From contig NC_085880.1 in assembly GCF_034702125.1 (NCBI RefSeq), positions 18,608,528 through 18,672,527 on the forward strand: DNA of 64,000 bases. The letters are read 5' to 3'. This DNA is from Engraulis encrasicolus (Eukaryota > Chordata > Actinopteri > Clupeiformes > Engraulidae). The notes under the pieces are model-generated. The model worked only from the letters and a program-made list of their open reading frames with translations, was not told the DNA's origin and made no database searches. Within the stretch, counting starts at the first letter, position 1. Every line of letters starts with the position of its first letter. The position numbers and the translations under genes were made by a program. Shown here in pieces: positions 35,553-59,279 of the stretch.

Positions 35553-38231
35553 ATGAATATCCTACCGGCACGCATCAATAAATCAATTTGGATAATTTTC
35601 AGTTTTCTATGGGTTGTCAAGGCAGATGAATGTTTAGAGGTAAGGAATTGTCATTTAGTTGCAATGATGCAGCTAAATTTGTCTACATAAATATATTTAC
35701 AGACCTTGACAAAGTTTATATTGCTTTCAGGTTGTTCCCAATCGTCAGTATTCGTGTTCCCGTAGGAACATGAGCTATATACCTGTCACTATCCCTGGCA
35801 CCACCGAATTTTTGGATTTTAGTTTTAATTACCTAACCACATTGCACAAAGATGTTTTTCCAGGATTGCCATTACTACAGCATCTCGACCTCACACGGTA
35901 GATGAATATTTTCATTGTATTTTCATTATAATTAATTCTGAAGTGTGATGATTCTCTGGTGATGCAAAAACATTACAGTTACTCTGTACATTTTTTTTTC
36001 TTTTGAACAGATGTCACATCCAACACATTGACAGTGACTCTTTCATCAATGTAAGGAATGTGTCCTTTTTGATTCTCACTGGAAATCCGGTTAAATATGT
36101 AGCCAAAAACAGCTTTAATGTTTTTGAACGAATGCACAAGTTAGTTCTAGTGGACATTGATCTGTTTTCCTTGAAAAGTCTAAACTTACAGAGACTAGCA
36201 AGTCTGCGGGAGTTACAACTTGGATCAAACCACTTATCTTCTATTGCTCTTCCAAACTATGCTATTGGTTTTACAAACTTGACAGTGCTGGACTTTCACA
36301 CCAATAACATTTCTGTTATCAGAGATGACCATGTGTGTGTTCTGCGTAAGCTGAGTGGCAACGTGACTTTGGTATTGTCTAAAAACCCCATTTCCACCAT
36401 TGAAAAAGAAGCATTTAAAGGACTTCACTTGGATGAACTAGATCTACGTGATGCCTTCAGCACCTCTGCAACCATCCAGGGTGTTACAGGGAACCTCAGT
36501 GGCTTACATGTCAATAGGTTGAGAATAGGAAGCTATGAGGACAGTCGAAGGACCTTGATATATAATGGATTTTTAGACAACCTTTGTTCCATACATATTC
36601 AGGAGATGTATTTGTATCAGTCTCAATGGTCGTCCCTGCCCAGTCACACCCTTAGCTGCTTGACTAATTGCTCAAAAATCTCACTGAGGCGAGTTGGACT
36701 AAATAAACAAACATATCTCTATCGAAATCTCGAGGAGATTACCATTAGTCGCGGGCAAATGGATAAATTACCAGGATTTAACTTGTCGTACCAACCCGTT
36801 TTAAAACGCTTGGTCATAAATGACAATCATGTCCCGTCAGAGTTTGAAACCTTAGAACATTTACCTAATCTTGAGTATATTGATCTAAGTGGAAACCGGA
36901 TGATAATGGATTGCTGTGATGAAATATTAACAGACGTTCCAAAACTGCGGCATCTAAACCTAAGTATGAATGCAGGGTTTCATTTCAGAACATGGGCATT
37001 CATGAGTGTTGCATCCCTTCAAGTATTAGATATTCATGACACAAAGGTAACAATTGAAAATCAATACAGTTGTTTGAGAAATCTCATCCATTTGCTATAT
37101 TTGGATCTTTCAAACTCACAAATTACATTTAAATCTGACATTATTTTCAGAGATTTAATTAGTCTCAAACAATTGAAAATACCTGGGAACATTTTCAGAA
37201 AAGACGTTTTTACCAACATATTTTCAAATCTTACAAATCTGGAGATGCTTGATATTTCAAGTTGCCACATTGAAGACATACCCTTGTCTTCATTCCGGTA
37301 TCTGCACAATTTAAAACATCTAGCTGTAAGCGAAAACAGATTAATGTCAGTGGACTTTCTCTCATGCTCCAGCTTGTCAAATCTAGTATCTCTCCATGCT
37401 CAGAGCAATAATATAGCTTCCATGTCTCACAAAGTTCTTCAGAACCTCCCCATGGAGCTCCACATACTCGATCTGTCTTTCAATCCAATAGAATGTTCAT
37501 GTTCTAGCTTGGAATTCATTTCCTGGATCATCAATCACCAATCAATTCTAAAGAATCCTCATCAATTGTCATGCAAAGCTTCCCTTGTGAACTCTAGGGT
37601 GATTGATTTTGATTCTACACTCTGTCATAAGAAATTCTCAGTGCCCATATTTGTAAGTGTTACCATGTTACTGATACTATCTGCATTGGTGTACATGTTC
37701 CAGGTGTATCTGCATAAGTTCCTGTTTATTCTGCCCTACTGTTGCAGACTGCTAAGAGGCTACAGAACAGCTAACACACAGGAATACTCTTATGATGCCT
37801 TTGTAATCTACTCCAGTAAAGATGACGTCTGGGTACAGGATGAGCTCAAGGAAAATCTTGAGAAAGGATTTCCCCCAGTCCGACTTTGCCTCCATGAGCG
37901 AGATTTTGAGGCAGGCAAGTCAATCACCTCCAATATTATGGAGGAGGGAATAATGAGTAGTCGCAAAGTAATTGTTGTGGTGTCTCAACACTTCATAGAC
38001 AGCTCCTGGTGTCAGTTTGAGTTTGACATGGCACAGTCCTGGTTTGTGTTGGAGCGAAGTGCCCGCATCATCATCATAATTCTTGAGGATGTGGAAGACA
38101 GAAAGGTGCAAGGAGTTGTTAGACTTCACAAGTATCTCAATAAGAATACATACTTGAAATGGAAAGGGAATGCACTTAGCAATGTCAATTTCTGGACTCG
38201 TCTTAGGAAAGCCATCATAGCTAGCAAGTGA
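35553..38231 (+). CDS. tlr4: tlr4 copy C, Toll-like receptor 4
   Basis: Intact gene: exon 1 at 35553-35639 (29 codons, signal peptide MNILPARINKSIWIIFSFLW..., ends CLE|GTAAGG), exon 2 at 35731-35897 (167 bp), exon 3 at 36011-38231; 824 aa. LRR ectodomain with ILTGNPV near the start, an LRRCT with the CSCSSLEF cysteines, a membrane segment at about residues 635-655, and a TIR at 677-824 (SYDAFVIYSS, LCLHERDFEAG, FWTRLRKAI). It is the most diverged of the three in the ectodomain, and its signal exon is unlike that of A and B. Yet about 160 bp at the start of its TIR coding is almost identical to theirs, which points to gene conversion. It is compact, with short introns free of transposons. No polyadenylation signal was assigned; a SINE begins about 100 bp after the stop. 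Confidence 0.95.
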
Positions 38232-38329
38232 ATATTTCTATTTGTTGGCCTTTTGGTATTGGAATTGCTCATTCTGTCGTTAGCACAGCAATGCAGCACG
38301 AAATCAGTGCTTCAAATGTTTTGAAGTAA

Positions 38330-38640
38330 AAGTGAAAGCCCAACTGGGAAACTCCAACTCCGATTGTCATTGTGACAAAGCACTAGCACACAGCACTCCA
38401 CAGCACACAGTGCTCACTGCACACAATGAAATTGCATTTATGCCTCACCCATGCAAGGGGGCAGCTCCCAATGGAGCAATGCTGTGCGATGGTACTATGC
38501 TCAGGTTACCTCAGTCATGGAGGAGGATGGGGGAAAGCACTGGTTAAATACTACCACCACCAACCTGGCAGGTCAAGAGTGGAACTGCCAACCTTTGGGA
38601 TATAAATCTGATGCTCTAACCGCTTACTCATGAATGCCCA
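38330..38640 (-). mobile_element. tRNA-derived SINE, copy 2
   Basis: Same family as 33625-33900 but reversed. On the minus strand the head reads gagtaagcggttagagcatc (A-box-like), and a B-box-like caGTTCCACTCttg follows. Confidence 0.75.
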
Positions 38641-38714
38641 AAATTTTACCATGTATTTTTATTATATTATTATCTGTAATTTCTGTAAACAGAACAGATT
38701 CCTTCTTCAGCTTA

Positions 38715-39793
38715 CAGCTCCAGGCCTTTTTATTAGAATACCATGAAAAAGTTGATTTATTTCCATAATTCCATCAATAATGTTAAACTGTCATGGATTG
38801 TAGATTCATGGCCCAGTTTTTTAACTATTCCAATCATTATTTTTTTTTCTTTTTATATACGTTGGCCTTCCAGCTCAAAAAACCCATGAATTGGGGAATT
38901 CGCATTATTAGAATATTGTTATAAAATCACTTTTTTCTTCATCAAAATTTGGGTCACATTAAAGCAGTTGAAATTTGGTACTTTCTACATAACATGCAAT
39001 GGTCAATACTTGGTTAGGACATTCTCTGTCTTCATAATGGCCATGATGCGTTTAACATTGAAGTCAATGGCAAAAACAGTGCATGGGAGTTATGGAAGCC
39101 CAGATATCCTTGATGCTTTGCTGTCAGCTGTTCTTGTTTGTTGACCTGGTGCCCCACACTTCCCTTTTCAATATACCCGAAGATTTCCGCGCCACGTTTT
39201 GGTGTTAACTCACCAGTTTAGTTCTAACTCAACAGAAATAAAACCCCATTCATTTTCAATGGGGTTCCATTTCTGGTTATTTAGAATTAAACTGGTGAGT
39301 TAACGCCAAAACGTGGCATGGAAATCTACTTGGTATATTGGAGAGTGAAGTGTGGGGTACCAGGTCAACAAACAAGAACAGCTGACAGCAAAGCATCAAG
39401 GATATCTGGGCTTCCATAACTCCCATGCACTGTTTTTGCCATTGACTTCAATGTTAAACGCATCATGGCCATTATGAAGACAGAGAATGTCCTGACCAAG
39501 TATTGACCATTGCATGTTATGTAGAAAGTACCAAATTTCAACTGATTTAATGTGACCCGAATTTTGATGAAGAAAAAAGTGATTTTATAACAATATTCTA
39601 ATAATGCGAATTCCCCAATTCATGGGTTTTTTGAGCTGGAAGGCCAACGTATATAAAAAGAAAAAAATTAATGATTGGAATAGTTAAAAAACTGGGCCAT
39701 GAATCTGCAATCCATGACAGTTTAACATTATTGATGGAATTATGGAAATAAATCAACTTTTTCATGGTATTCTAATAAAAAGGCCTGGAGCTG
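38715..39793. mobile_element. 1079-bp palindromic Tc1/mariner foldback
   Basis: Ends CAGCTCCAGGCCTTTTTATT and its exact complement, flanked by TA (38713-38714, 39794-39795). The two arms of about 520 bp are near-identical inverted copies (for example cctgaccaagtattgaccat on the right versus atggtcaatacttggttagg on the left). They meet at a centre around 39254 that itself contains a hairpin (ccccattcattttcaatggg). It contains no open transposase. Confidence 0.85.
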
Positions 39794-40270
39794 TATACAT
39801 CCCAATACAAAATTGTCTCCAATAAATGTTATCAACAGTGCAGCAAGCAGTGACAATGTGTTTTCATCAGAAAGTTTGCTGAATTGGGGAGTATGAAAAA
39901 GTCAGTTGATTGATCAATAAATCAGGTTAGTGTACAATGAAAATTAACTTTATAGGAGCAGTGAAAATATATGCACATTTATTTTTTAAAAGTGATTTTG
40001 TCCCTACGTAAATACAGTCACGAGTGCAGTCATGCACTTCACAAAAGTGGAAGCATACCCATCAGCATTACCCACATAAACCACGTTTCTCACTTCTCCA
40101 GGACAAAAATCACTCAGATTCGATCCTTCCAACTTGCATGGCACCGGAGTCCTTGTGTAACATTTGATGGCTACATTTGATCATACAAGTCCCTGCTACA
40201 TAGACATGTTGTCACAACAGTATTGTATTGTGTCTCATGATCAGTGTAATATAATATTTCATGTTGATAC

Positions 40271-40549
40271 TAGAGATGCACCGGATCCTGATTTTTAGGA
40301 TCCTGCCGGATACCGTATCCACTGCTTAAGATCCTGCCGGATCCGGAACCGGATACTGGATCCTACGAAAGGGTTGAAACACATAGCCTACTCGCACACG
40401 TGGGCCATTTTTATCACGTTGGCTCCAACTATTTTGACTGAAAAGCCTCGGCTACCGGATCCTGGATCCTGGAACCGGATCCGGATCCTGTGAAAAACCC
40501 TATTATCCTGCCGGATCCGGAACCGGATCTTGGATCCGGTGCATCTCTA
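40271..40549. mobile_element. hAT MITE rich in CCGGATCC motifs
   Basis: A 279-bp element with ends TAGAGATGCACCGGATCC and GGATCCGGTGCATCTCTA. Perfect 8-bp duplication GTTGATAC (40263-40270, 40550-40557). Confidence 0.9.
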
Positions 40550-41468
<919 letters not shown>

Positions 41469-41976
41469 GGTTAAGAGAGAGCATGGGTGTGTGTATGTTA
41501 ACTGATAGGCTATATAGTAAGGCATTTTGTTATACTCAGATTTTTGCTATACACTTTGTTTACTGCAATGTGCAATAATGTTCTTTAGGTCTTTGTGTAT
41601 GTGTTGTATCTATGTCTTGTATCTATACGTATATCTATCTGACACCTTAATTTCCCTCGGGATTAATAAAAGTAGCCTACTCTACTCTACTACTATCTAT
41701 TGAGCAATATTGTGGTGATGCGTTTTGGGGTGCCCAAAGTAAAGTTGCATTTACTAGAAAAAAATGAGAATTTGACTATACGTTGGTGCTGCTCCATAAG
41801 CAACATCAATGCAGGAGGGAGCTTGTTTATGCCTTCTTACAACTCCATTTGCTTGCATGGTCAGAGCAGGGCAGGTAATAGTTCCACCACGCCCCCCACC
41901 TAACCTGGAATACCGGTTGTTCCTTAGACTCTGACATTCTTGCCATTCTTAAATAAAAAGGCTGTAACTGACACAA

Positions 41977-41991
41977 GGTTTCATTGAAACC
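41977..41991 (+). promoter_or_regulatory. Possible IRF-like palindrome upstream of the TRIM gene
   Basis: GGTTTCATTGAAACC has two inverted GAAAC half-sites about 75 bp before the initiator. IRF factors bind GAAA repeats, usually in direct rather than inverted arrangement, so this is only a weak candidate for interferon control. Confidence 0.25.
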
Positions 41992-42064
41992 AGATTCCTC
42001 ACACTGTACAGACGTATCTACAGTACCAGGCGTATCTGAGCTGTTCCTCTGTCTAATCGTAAAA

Positions 42065-52607
<10,543 letters not shown>

Positions 52608-52842
52608 GTGCATGGCAAAAAAAATAAAAAAATTGTTTGAGTGGCCAGTGATGGTTGATTTTATAAAAAAGACTGCTGCTGGTGTAATTATGTGGAGGAT
52701 CTGTGGCCATTTATGAGTTGGAATCTACTTATGAGTTGTAATTGACTTATATATACTTAACATTAATGGCTTTGAATTGTATTATAATTACCTTTTTAAA
52801 TAACTAAACCATTTTGAATGCTTCACATAATTGTATCAATGC

Positions 52843-52848
52843 AATAAA
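52843..52848 (+). promoter_or_regulatory. Polyadenylation signal of the TRIM gene
   Basis: AATAAA in atgcaataaacaagaaac, 236 bp after the stop codon and the only good candidate there. Confidence 0.6.
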
Positions 52849-53325
52849 CAAGAAACTCTAGGTATGTTACTGGTCCTTTCACTTTTTCGTTCATTCATTA
52901 TTCTATTTTGGAAGTCGCACAAGGAATCAAAAAGGACTCATTTGTGATGTTTTATGCTTGAAAATCACTTGTAAAATTGAATCCTGCGCCATGTTTTGTA
53001 TGTATCTGTTACGTACTGAAAATGAAACACTGAATCGTGGAAAAAAGAAAAAGCAATGAAGAAAAATGCCCTTCGAATTGCGACTTTTGTTTATTTAGGA
53101 CCCAGAATTTGGGTGACCTGGAAGTAATCCTGCCTGGAAGTAGGCTATAGGCTGTGGTTCAGCTTTGCTTGCAATGTTTATTTGGGCACATTCCAACTTC
53201 GCCAGCAATTGCTACACTATTCCGAAACGTTGCTACACTGCAAGGACGTGGCTGCTCTGTGATGGGTGTGCGAAGAATATTTTGAGTTCTAGTGACAACC
53301 TTTTGAGATGGAGGCTATGGGGCAC

Positions 53326-53546
53326 CTAAGTCACGCCCTCTACTTCCTGGTTCATGGGGCAGAGGGAGTCAAAAAATGATTACTGGGCTTGAAATGAGTG
53401 GTTTTTGGATTTGTGGTGCATAGGTGGAGGTCCACGGTTTGGATTAGTGTAAAAAAAACACTGATTTTCAAGCCCAGTAATTATTTTTTGACTGCCTCTG
53501 CCCCATCAACCAGGAAGTAGAGGGCGTGACTTAGGTGCCCCATAGA
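53326..53546. mobile_element. MITE, TATGGGGCACCTAAGTC family, copy 1
   Basis: About 220 bp whose arms of about 75 bp are inverted copies: atggggcacctaagtcacgc on the left and gcgtgacttaggtgccccat on the right; the inner arms contain attactgggcttgaa and ttcaagcccagtaat. Confidence 0.8.
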
Positions 53547-54494
53547 TATCCGAAGCACAAGGGCGCATGCACGCAGCACCACAATATTGAGCAGGGAGCC
53601 CTATGTGAGGAGTAGAAGATCAATTTACTGCAATCTACAGAATAAACCGATTCAACATTTGCAACGAGTCACCATGTCATGTGATTATTTATGCCTATCC
53701 TTCACACTGATTGCATTTGCATGCCTTAATATAAGATGTGTATTTGCGGTTCATGCATCACGCATAAACCTTCAAACATTTCCCCTTCCTCAACCAAGAT
53801 TTGTAGATGCTGTTATTTGTTCAACTTCAGACATCTATTCACATTTTATGAAAATACATGCAAGCAAGCAGTCAGGGACACGGGAACGTTGACAGCTCTG
53901 GTGATCAGCAACCTTCACTGTTTTCCCAGGTCATCTCTGGCTTGTAGATGTAGTCTAACTGGAAGCACCCAATGATGCCACTAATGCCCCAGTTACCATA
54001 GTGAAACGTGTGTTAAGCGTGCATAGCCTGCATAAACAGTGGTATTTTTCTAAGCGCTCAGCAAAAGCGGACACGTCAGCTCTCCAAACTCGCGATCCAG
54101 CGCTTCCAACTTGAGAGCGAATAGAGGCCCACTCAACTTTGCTGTAGGTTATTCTTCGCTTCTCTTCATGGTGGCAAAATAATAATGCAAGACATAACGC
54201 ATCTTACAATAACCATGCCTGTCGTATTACACCACTGCTTTGGACTATTTGTTCCCTAAGCTTTGGGGCTATTTTTGAGGGTTTTTTTTAAGGTTTTGCA
54301 CAACGTCTATTTAAATGGTTCCTGTGTCTGCATACTTTGACCCATCATGGAGGCTGGTACCATTTTAAAGTAGAGACTCTGTAGAATCCACAGGAGGTGA
54401 CAGGAAGATTTTGTGATGTATGGGCTAGAACATCTTTTTTTTCCTGAAATGCGGTCATGAAGACATTACTAAATTTCAGCAGTTTAGCTGATAC

Positions 54495-54880
54495 ATTTGG
54501 CCTTGGAAACACAATGGACAATTTCCGTTTAAATGATCTTTTAATGTCTATTTACAAAGCATTTAAACGGAAATTGTCCATTGTACATATAACCTAGACG
54601 AAAGTTTTCGTACATGCCTTTGTGTTTTCACTTTAGAATAACAGGTGCAAAAAGCTTTGCAAATAGTTTGTAGATGCTCTGTAAATAGTTAGACATTAAA
54701 AGATCATTTAAATGGAAATTGTCCATTGTACATTTTACCTAGACGAAAGTTTTCGTACATGCCTTTGTGTTTTCACTTTAGAATAACAGGCACAAAAAGC
54801 TTTGTAAATAGTTTGTAGATGCTCTGGAAATAGTTTGTAGACATTAAAAGATCATTTACTAATACTTTATGATTGCTTTG
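54495..54880. repeat. Tandem ~190-bp repeat with inverted segments
   Basis: gaaattgtccattgtacat, then cctagacgaaagttttcgta and cacaaaaagctttg-type sequence occur twice in tandem (54560-54700 and 54713-54855). An inverted piece (caatggacaatttccgttta, 54511) precedes them. Downstream, 54880-55040 resembles the TAACACTTTA palindromic family. Confidence 0.7.
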
Positions 54881-55040
54881 TAAGCAGCTTTATAAATCAT
54901 CTATAATAGTTTTTGCATATTATTCCTTAAACATTTACAAACATTTGTAAATGTCTTGTTCATTATGAGTTCATTATTAACTAAGTGTTATTAATACTTT
55001 AGAATAACAGGCGACTATAAATCACTTATAAAGTGTTACC

Positions 55041-55955
55041 AAAAAAACATGGTTGTTTTCTTCACAATAAAGTGGTTTAGTTTGAGTGGAGTTCTACAAC
55101 TTGTGGTTGAAATAAAGTTAAAAAAAAAGAATACACTTTCATAAACCTTGGATTGTAACACACATTTTGAGACCATGCTGATAAGGATATGTTCATGTTT
55201 GGATGTCCACTCATCCTAGGAAGGTAGGGAGACATCAGATGAGGGGTGCTTGAGGGGGTCAAATTTGAAAGGTGACATTGTGTAATAAATTAATAATAAT
55301 GCACATACAATGTGTTCAAACCTTTGTAAAGTAGTGCTAAATGTATTCCTGAGGGTATAAGGTTTCCAATGATATATAATGTTCCTGGGTTTATTGCACC
55401 ACCTGGATTACAAACAATTGCGGAACGAAGATCAAGTTGAAGTTAAAAGTCATTGGACCCGGTACAGGGCCCTCCTAAGCTTAAGAGGTTTTAAAGGGAA
55501 TTCCCAGGATGGTGCGCAATATCTTCACCAATTTCCTTGTGCTTCCTTTCTTGGATCAATGCGGTGGATAATGACTGGTAGCCTACTAAGCAAGAGATAG
55601 AGGTCACGGAGGACGATATTCATGAAAAAGAAACATTACATTTGTGGGTGCATTCTAATATCTTCTGACCTTGAATCCTCCACTTGTGGTTGTGGCCTTG
55701 TACCAGGAAGTAAGTAATATGTCATGATGACATCAATGACAACTTCATTATATTTCAATATCTTGCAAAAGCTCAACTGTAAAGTCATTTTCTCATTTGC
55801 AAACTGGATGGTGAATGAAGAAAAGTCCCCCAAAAATTGTTGTGGCTAGGTTGACAGTGGGGAAACTTAATTGTTTTCCCCACGGAGGCGGAGCATTGGC
55901 AAAACGTGAGGCCACAAGCACAAGTGGAGAACGCAAGTTCGCCTATTGGAATGCA
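55041..55955. other. Intergenic sequence, nothing recognised
   Basis: Short open frames here (for example 55379-55600) have no recognisable family. No transposon ends were found. Confidence 0.4.
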
Positions 55956-55959
55956 CCCT

Positions 55960-56150
55960 GTGAGAGGAGGCCCTCCCGTGGCCAACAACAGATAGGGCAC
56001 TCGTCTACCATGTGGCTGACCTGGGTTCGATTCCCGCCCCATGTCCTTTGCCAGCCCTTCCCCGTCTCTCTCTCCCCACTCGCTTCCTGTCACCACCTTC
56101 ACTGTCCTATCATACATAAAGTCAAAAAGAAAAAAAAATCTTTAAAAAAG
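55960..56150 (+). mobile_element. tRNA-derived SINE of a second family
   Basis: The head contains gatagggcactcgtctacca and a consensus-like B box tGGGTTCGATTCCcg (near 56022). A body with ccccactcgcttcctgtcac and an A-rich tail (from 56127) follow. It is a retroposon, not a tRNA gene, because no acceptor stem can be paired. Confidence 0.7.
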
Positions 56151-56743
56151 AATTTGTGAGAGGAAAGCTAATTAAAGGTCATTACATACTTTTACTCAAA
56201 TTATATTTTAAGTGAAATACTTTTTGATTTTACTTGAGTACATTTTCAGACGGGTACTTTTACTTTTACTTGATTTATGCAAAGTAAAGATACTTTTTAG
56301 CCTACCTGAGTTCAATGTTCTGTGGTTTTTCCACCACTAATGTGTGCAGTGTGGACTGATGATGTGGAAAATGTGTCAGGTGATTTATTCAAAGTTTGAA
56401 TGACTTGTGGGTAAAAAGCTTATCCTGAGTCTTTCAGTCAGTCCAATGTGAAAAAAAGAGATTTGATTCATGTCCTTGAAACAAACACACAGAAAGTAAA
56501 ACCGTGCTGTTTTCCACCACAGTACATGCATCTAGGTTGAACTAGAGTAGCCTTCGTGCATTTGGTGGCGGTAGACTGCCTCCCTTCCCCACACAGTGCA
56601 GTTTAGCTGGTAATGTGAAGTCTATTTTGTGGGTGCAATTTAGCCAACCTAACTCAGTACCAGAGCTCAGTGCCTAGTCTGAAGTTTGAGTTCCATTTCT
56701 GTGCCAAAGCACACCTTCCAGTGAGGTAGGGGAGCAGTACCCG

Positions 56744-57331
56744 TTATGGGGCATCTAAGTCTCCACCCTTTCCGGGCAGCTCATGGGGCTGGGAAAGCCA
56801 AAACTTTTGACAGGGTTGTAATGGACTGATCAAAGCTATTTTCAGATCCACCTCGCATTCCCCCGTCGATCACACATATGCTGTACCTCAGAATTAATGA
56901 TAGCCAATGGTGTGCTTGTGGACTTGTGCAAGCGTTTTTTGAGTTGTGTGCGTGCAAAAACTGTGTAGTCATTTCGACTACACAACTGAAGTTGCATGTC
57001 CGACGAACAGCCACTTAAGCCGCGGAGCAACAGTAGGGTTGGCTGTGCCTCGGTTCACATCAAATGCAAGGTGCACATTGTAGTCTCTAACACTGTTTTG
57101 CACAAAAGCTAAAATAACCTTGCTTGCGTGCCGAAAATGGGTGGTCTTACGACGCAAGTCCAAACCTTTAAAATTCACTGCCATCATCAGTGAAATCCGG
57201 AGCACATGCCAAACGGGATGAGGATTTAGCTTGACTCGCTGCCTTAACTCCCATTCAAAAATTTTAAGAGCTTCAGCACCACGTCTCGGAAGTAGAGCTC
57301 TAGAAGAGCGTGACTTAGGTGCCCCATTGTG
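56744..57331. mobile_element. MITE, TATGGGGCACCTAAGTC family, longer copy
   Basis: Starts tatggggcatctaagtc and ends gacttaggtgccccatt, so it shares termini with 53326-53546 but has a larger, unrelated interior of about 590 bp. Confidence 0.65.
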
Positions 57332-57391
57332 TTGTCTCCCTGTTCACTATCAGGGAACAGGCCCTCATTTAACACCTGGCAACCTTGCATC

Positions 57392-57717
57392 TTAAAGGTG
57401 CACTGTGTAATATTTTAGTAGTTTATTTCCAGAATCCATGATGCTCATTCACAAATGCTACCTTTCATGAATAGTTACCACCACCACTCAATTCTAAGCA
57501 TTCATTATGACTGGGAAAATTGCAGTTTTCATACATGAAAAGGTGGATCTTCTCCATTTCCACCATCTTCAGTTTCCAGAAATATAAATGTTAGCTGCTA
57601 AACTTTCTGTACTTTGGTCATAATAGTAAATTACTTAGTAAATATTCATGAAAAGATCATATTTGGCAACAGGCAGTTTCAATTAGCAGCATAGTTGCAA
57701 TACCTACTCTGGCCATA
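57392..57717. mobile_element. MITE, TTAAAGGTGCACTGTGTAA family, unsplit copy
   Basis: Aligns to the reverse complement of the element at 4668-8262 with its two insertions removed, which confirms that reconstruction. The right terminus (ctctggccataccgtg) is degraded. Confidence 0.75.
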
Positions 57718-57937
57718 CCGTGACTTAATTCATGTTTATCTTGTGTCTACAGGAACCACTCAAGAAGGACTGCATTTCCAAGTAGACTGCTTTGAGGATT
57801 CAGACTTAGCTGCAGAACAAACATGAATATGCAACACCAAAGAAAAACAAGCCAAAAGGACAGATCCTTTTTCGTCCCTCTACGGTTATAAACAATGTCT
57901 AGTTCTTGGGTCAAGCCAGTGTAGTGGGATAAAACAC

Positions 57938-59271
57938 TAGGCTTGGGCGATGTCCCCCTAATTGACAGCTGACGATGTTTACAGTGAGACGATGCGATGG
58001 ACGATGACATCGTCTGGGGGGGGGGGATAATTAAAAAAAAAAAAAAAAAAAAGATATATTTTGTATTTATTTTTATTATTCATCTTCAGCTAAGTTATTA
58101 TTTAATTCTATTTAATTTAAGAGTAAGTGAAATATATTAATATTATTATTACATTCTGGGGGATTTTTTTTTAAACCTCCTCAGCGTTCTTGCTCAGCTG
58201 CTTTGTGAGATGGTCGCTGAGATGCAGAGATCCCCCGCTGACCCCTCCCCCTCGCCCTTCTCGTCTCTCCTCCCGTGTCACCTGCAAGCCCAGTGCTTGC
58301 TACTTTACCATCAGTTCATTGCGTGGCGTTTTTGGGAGACTTGTCAATACATTTGTTACATCTGTGAGTTATTTATCTGTGTAACTATTTTAAGACGACA
58401 TATGCGCTGCGTTTTTGCACAGGCTAGTAGGCTATAACTTTAGCCCCTCTCGCTCACCAGAAAACTAAATGGGAAAGAGATGAGAACCCATGCGTGATTG
58501 CCCTCTCGAGAGGCTTTGCAATGGATTTTAGCCCCGACTTTGTCAATTCCTAGCACTAGAATACGGAATGTTTTGTTTTAGGTCATATCGAGACTTTTTT
58601 CCCCCCTCATCAATGGAGTTGATCAATGGATAGTTCTACAAGTAGTTCTGGCGGTGAAGCCATGAAGACGAGTGGGCGGACATGGAACCGCTTGCTCACC
58701 TTATTGACAGTGGGCTTATCAGAAGTGTACACTCTTGAGTGGCTGCTTCACAAGACATCTCCACCGCGAACAGCGATTAAACATTTTGAGGTGAACCGTT
58801 AAACATGAAATGTTAAACTGTCGCAATTGCCGAACGTGTTGCTTATCATCATGTTACTCCGTAGGAGCCAGCTAGGTAATGCGTAAAGAGTCCCCTTTGT
58901 AGTCAACAACTTAGGTCACAGAAATAAATTAACGATATCACTTTGGCCTACTTACATCTGCAGAAAACAATAGTTGGGCTTAGTTCACAAGTTTTTTTTT
59001 TTGTTTTTTTTTAATTCCATTGTGGTTTTTTTTTCGTAGGCCTAGTTATATAATTCACTCCGTTTGGGGCTTGTGTTCACAACTTGTCTTGAAAACCGCT
59101 GCTACTAGGATTTTACGGTAATGTGATGTCAAGTACCGTAATGATTACTATAGCAGCTGCTTCAAAAATTCACAAGTACAAGATTCCTTGGCATCACGAT
59201 GTTTGCTGTCCATCGTGATGCCAGCTGTCCATCGCCGATGGACGATGATATCGTCTATCGGCACAACCCTA
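57938..59271. mobile_element. 1.3-kb hAT element, non-autonomous
   Basis: Ends TAGGCTTGGGCGATGT and ATCGGCACAACCCTA. Perfect 8-bp duplication TAAAACAC (57930-57937, 59272-59279). Subterminal gatggacgatgacatcgtc motifs occur at both ends. No transposase frame survives. Confidence 0.9.
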
Positions 59272-59279
59272 TAAAACAC

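Noticed and set aside
41984..42064. Upstream in-frame start for the TRIM gene.
   Set aside because: The added 27 residues lie outside the conserved part of the protein, and the ATG at 42065 has the better context.
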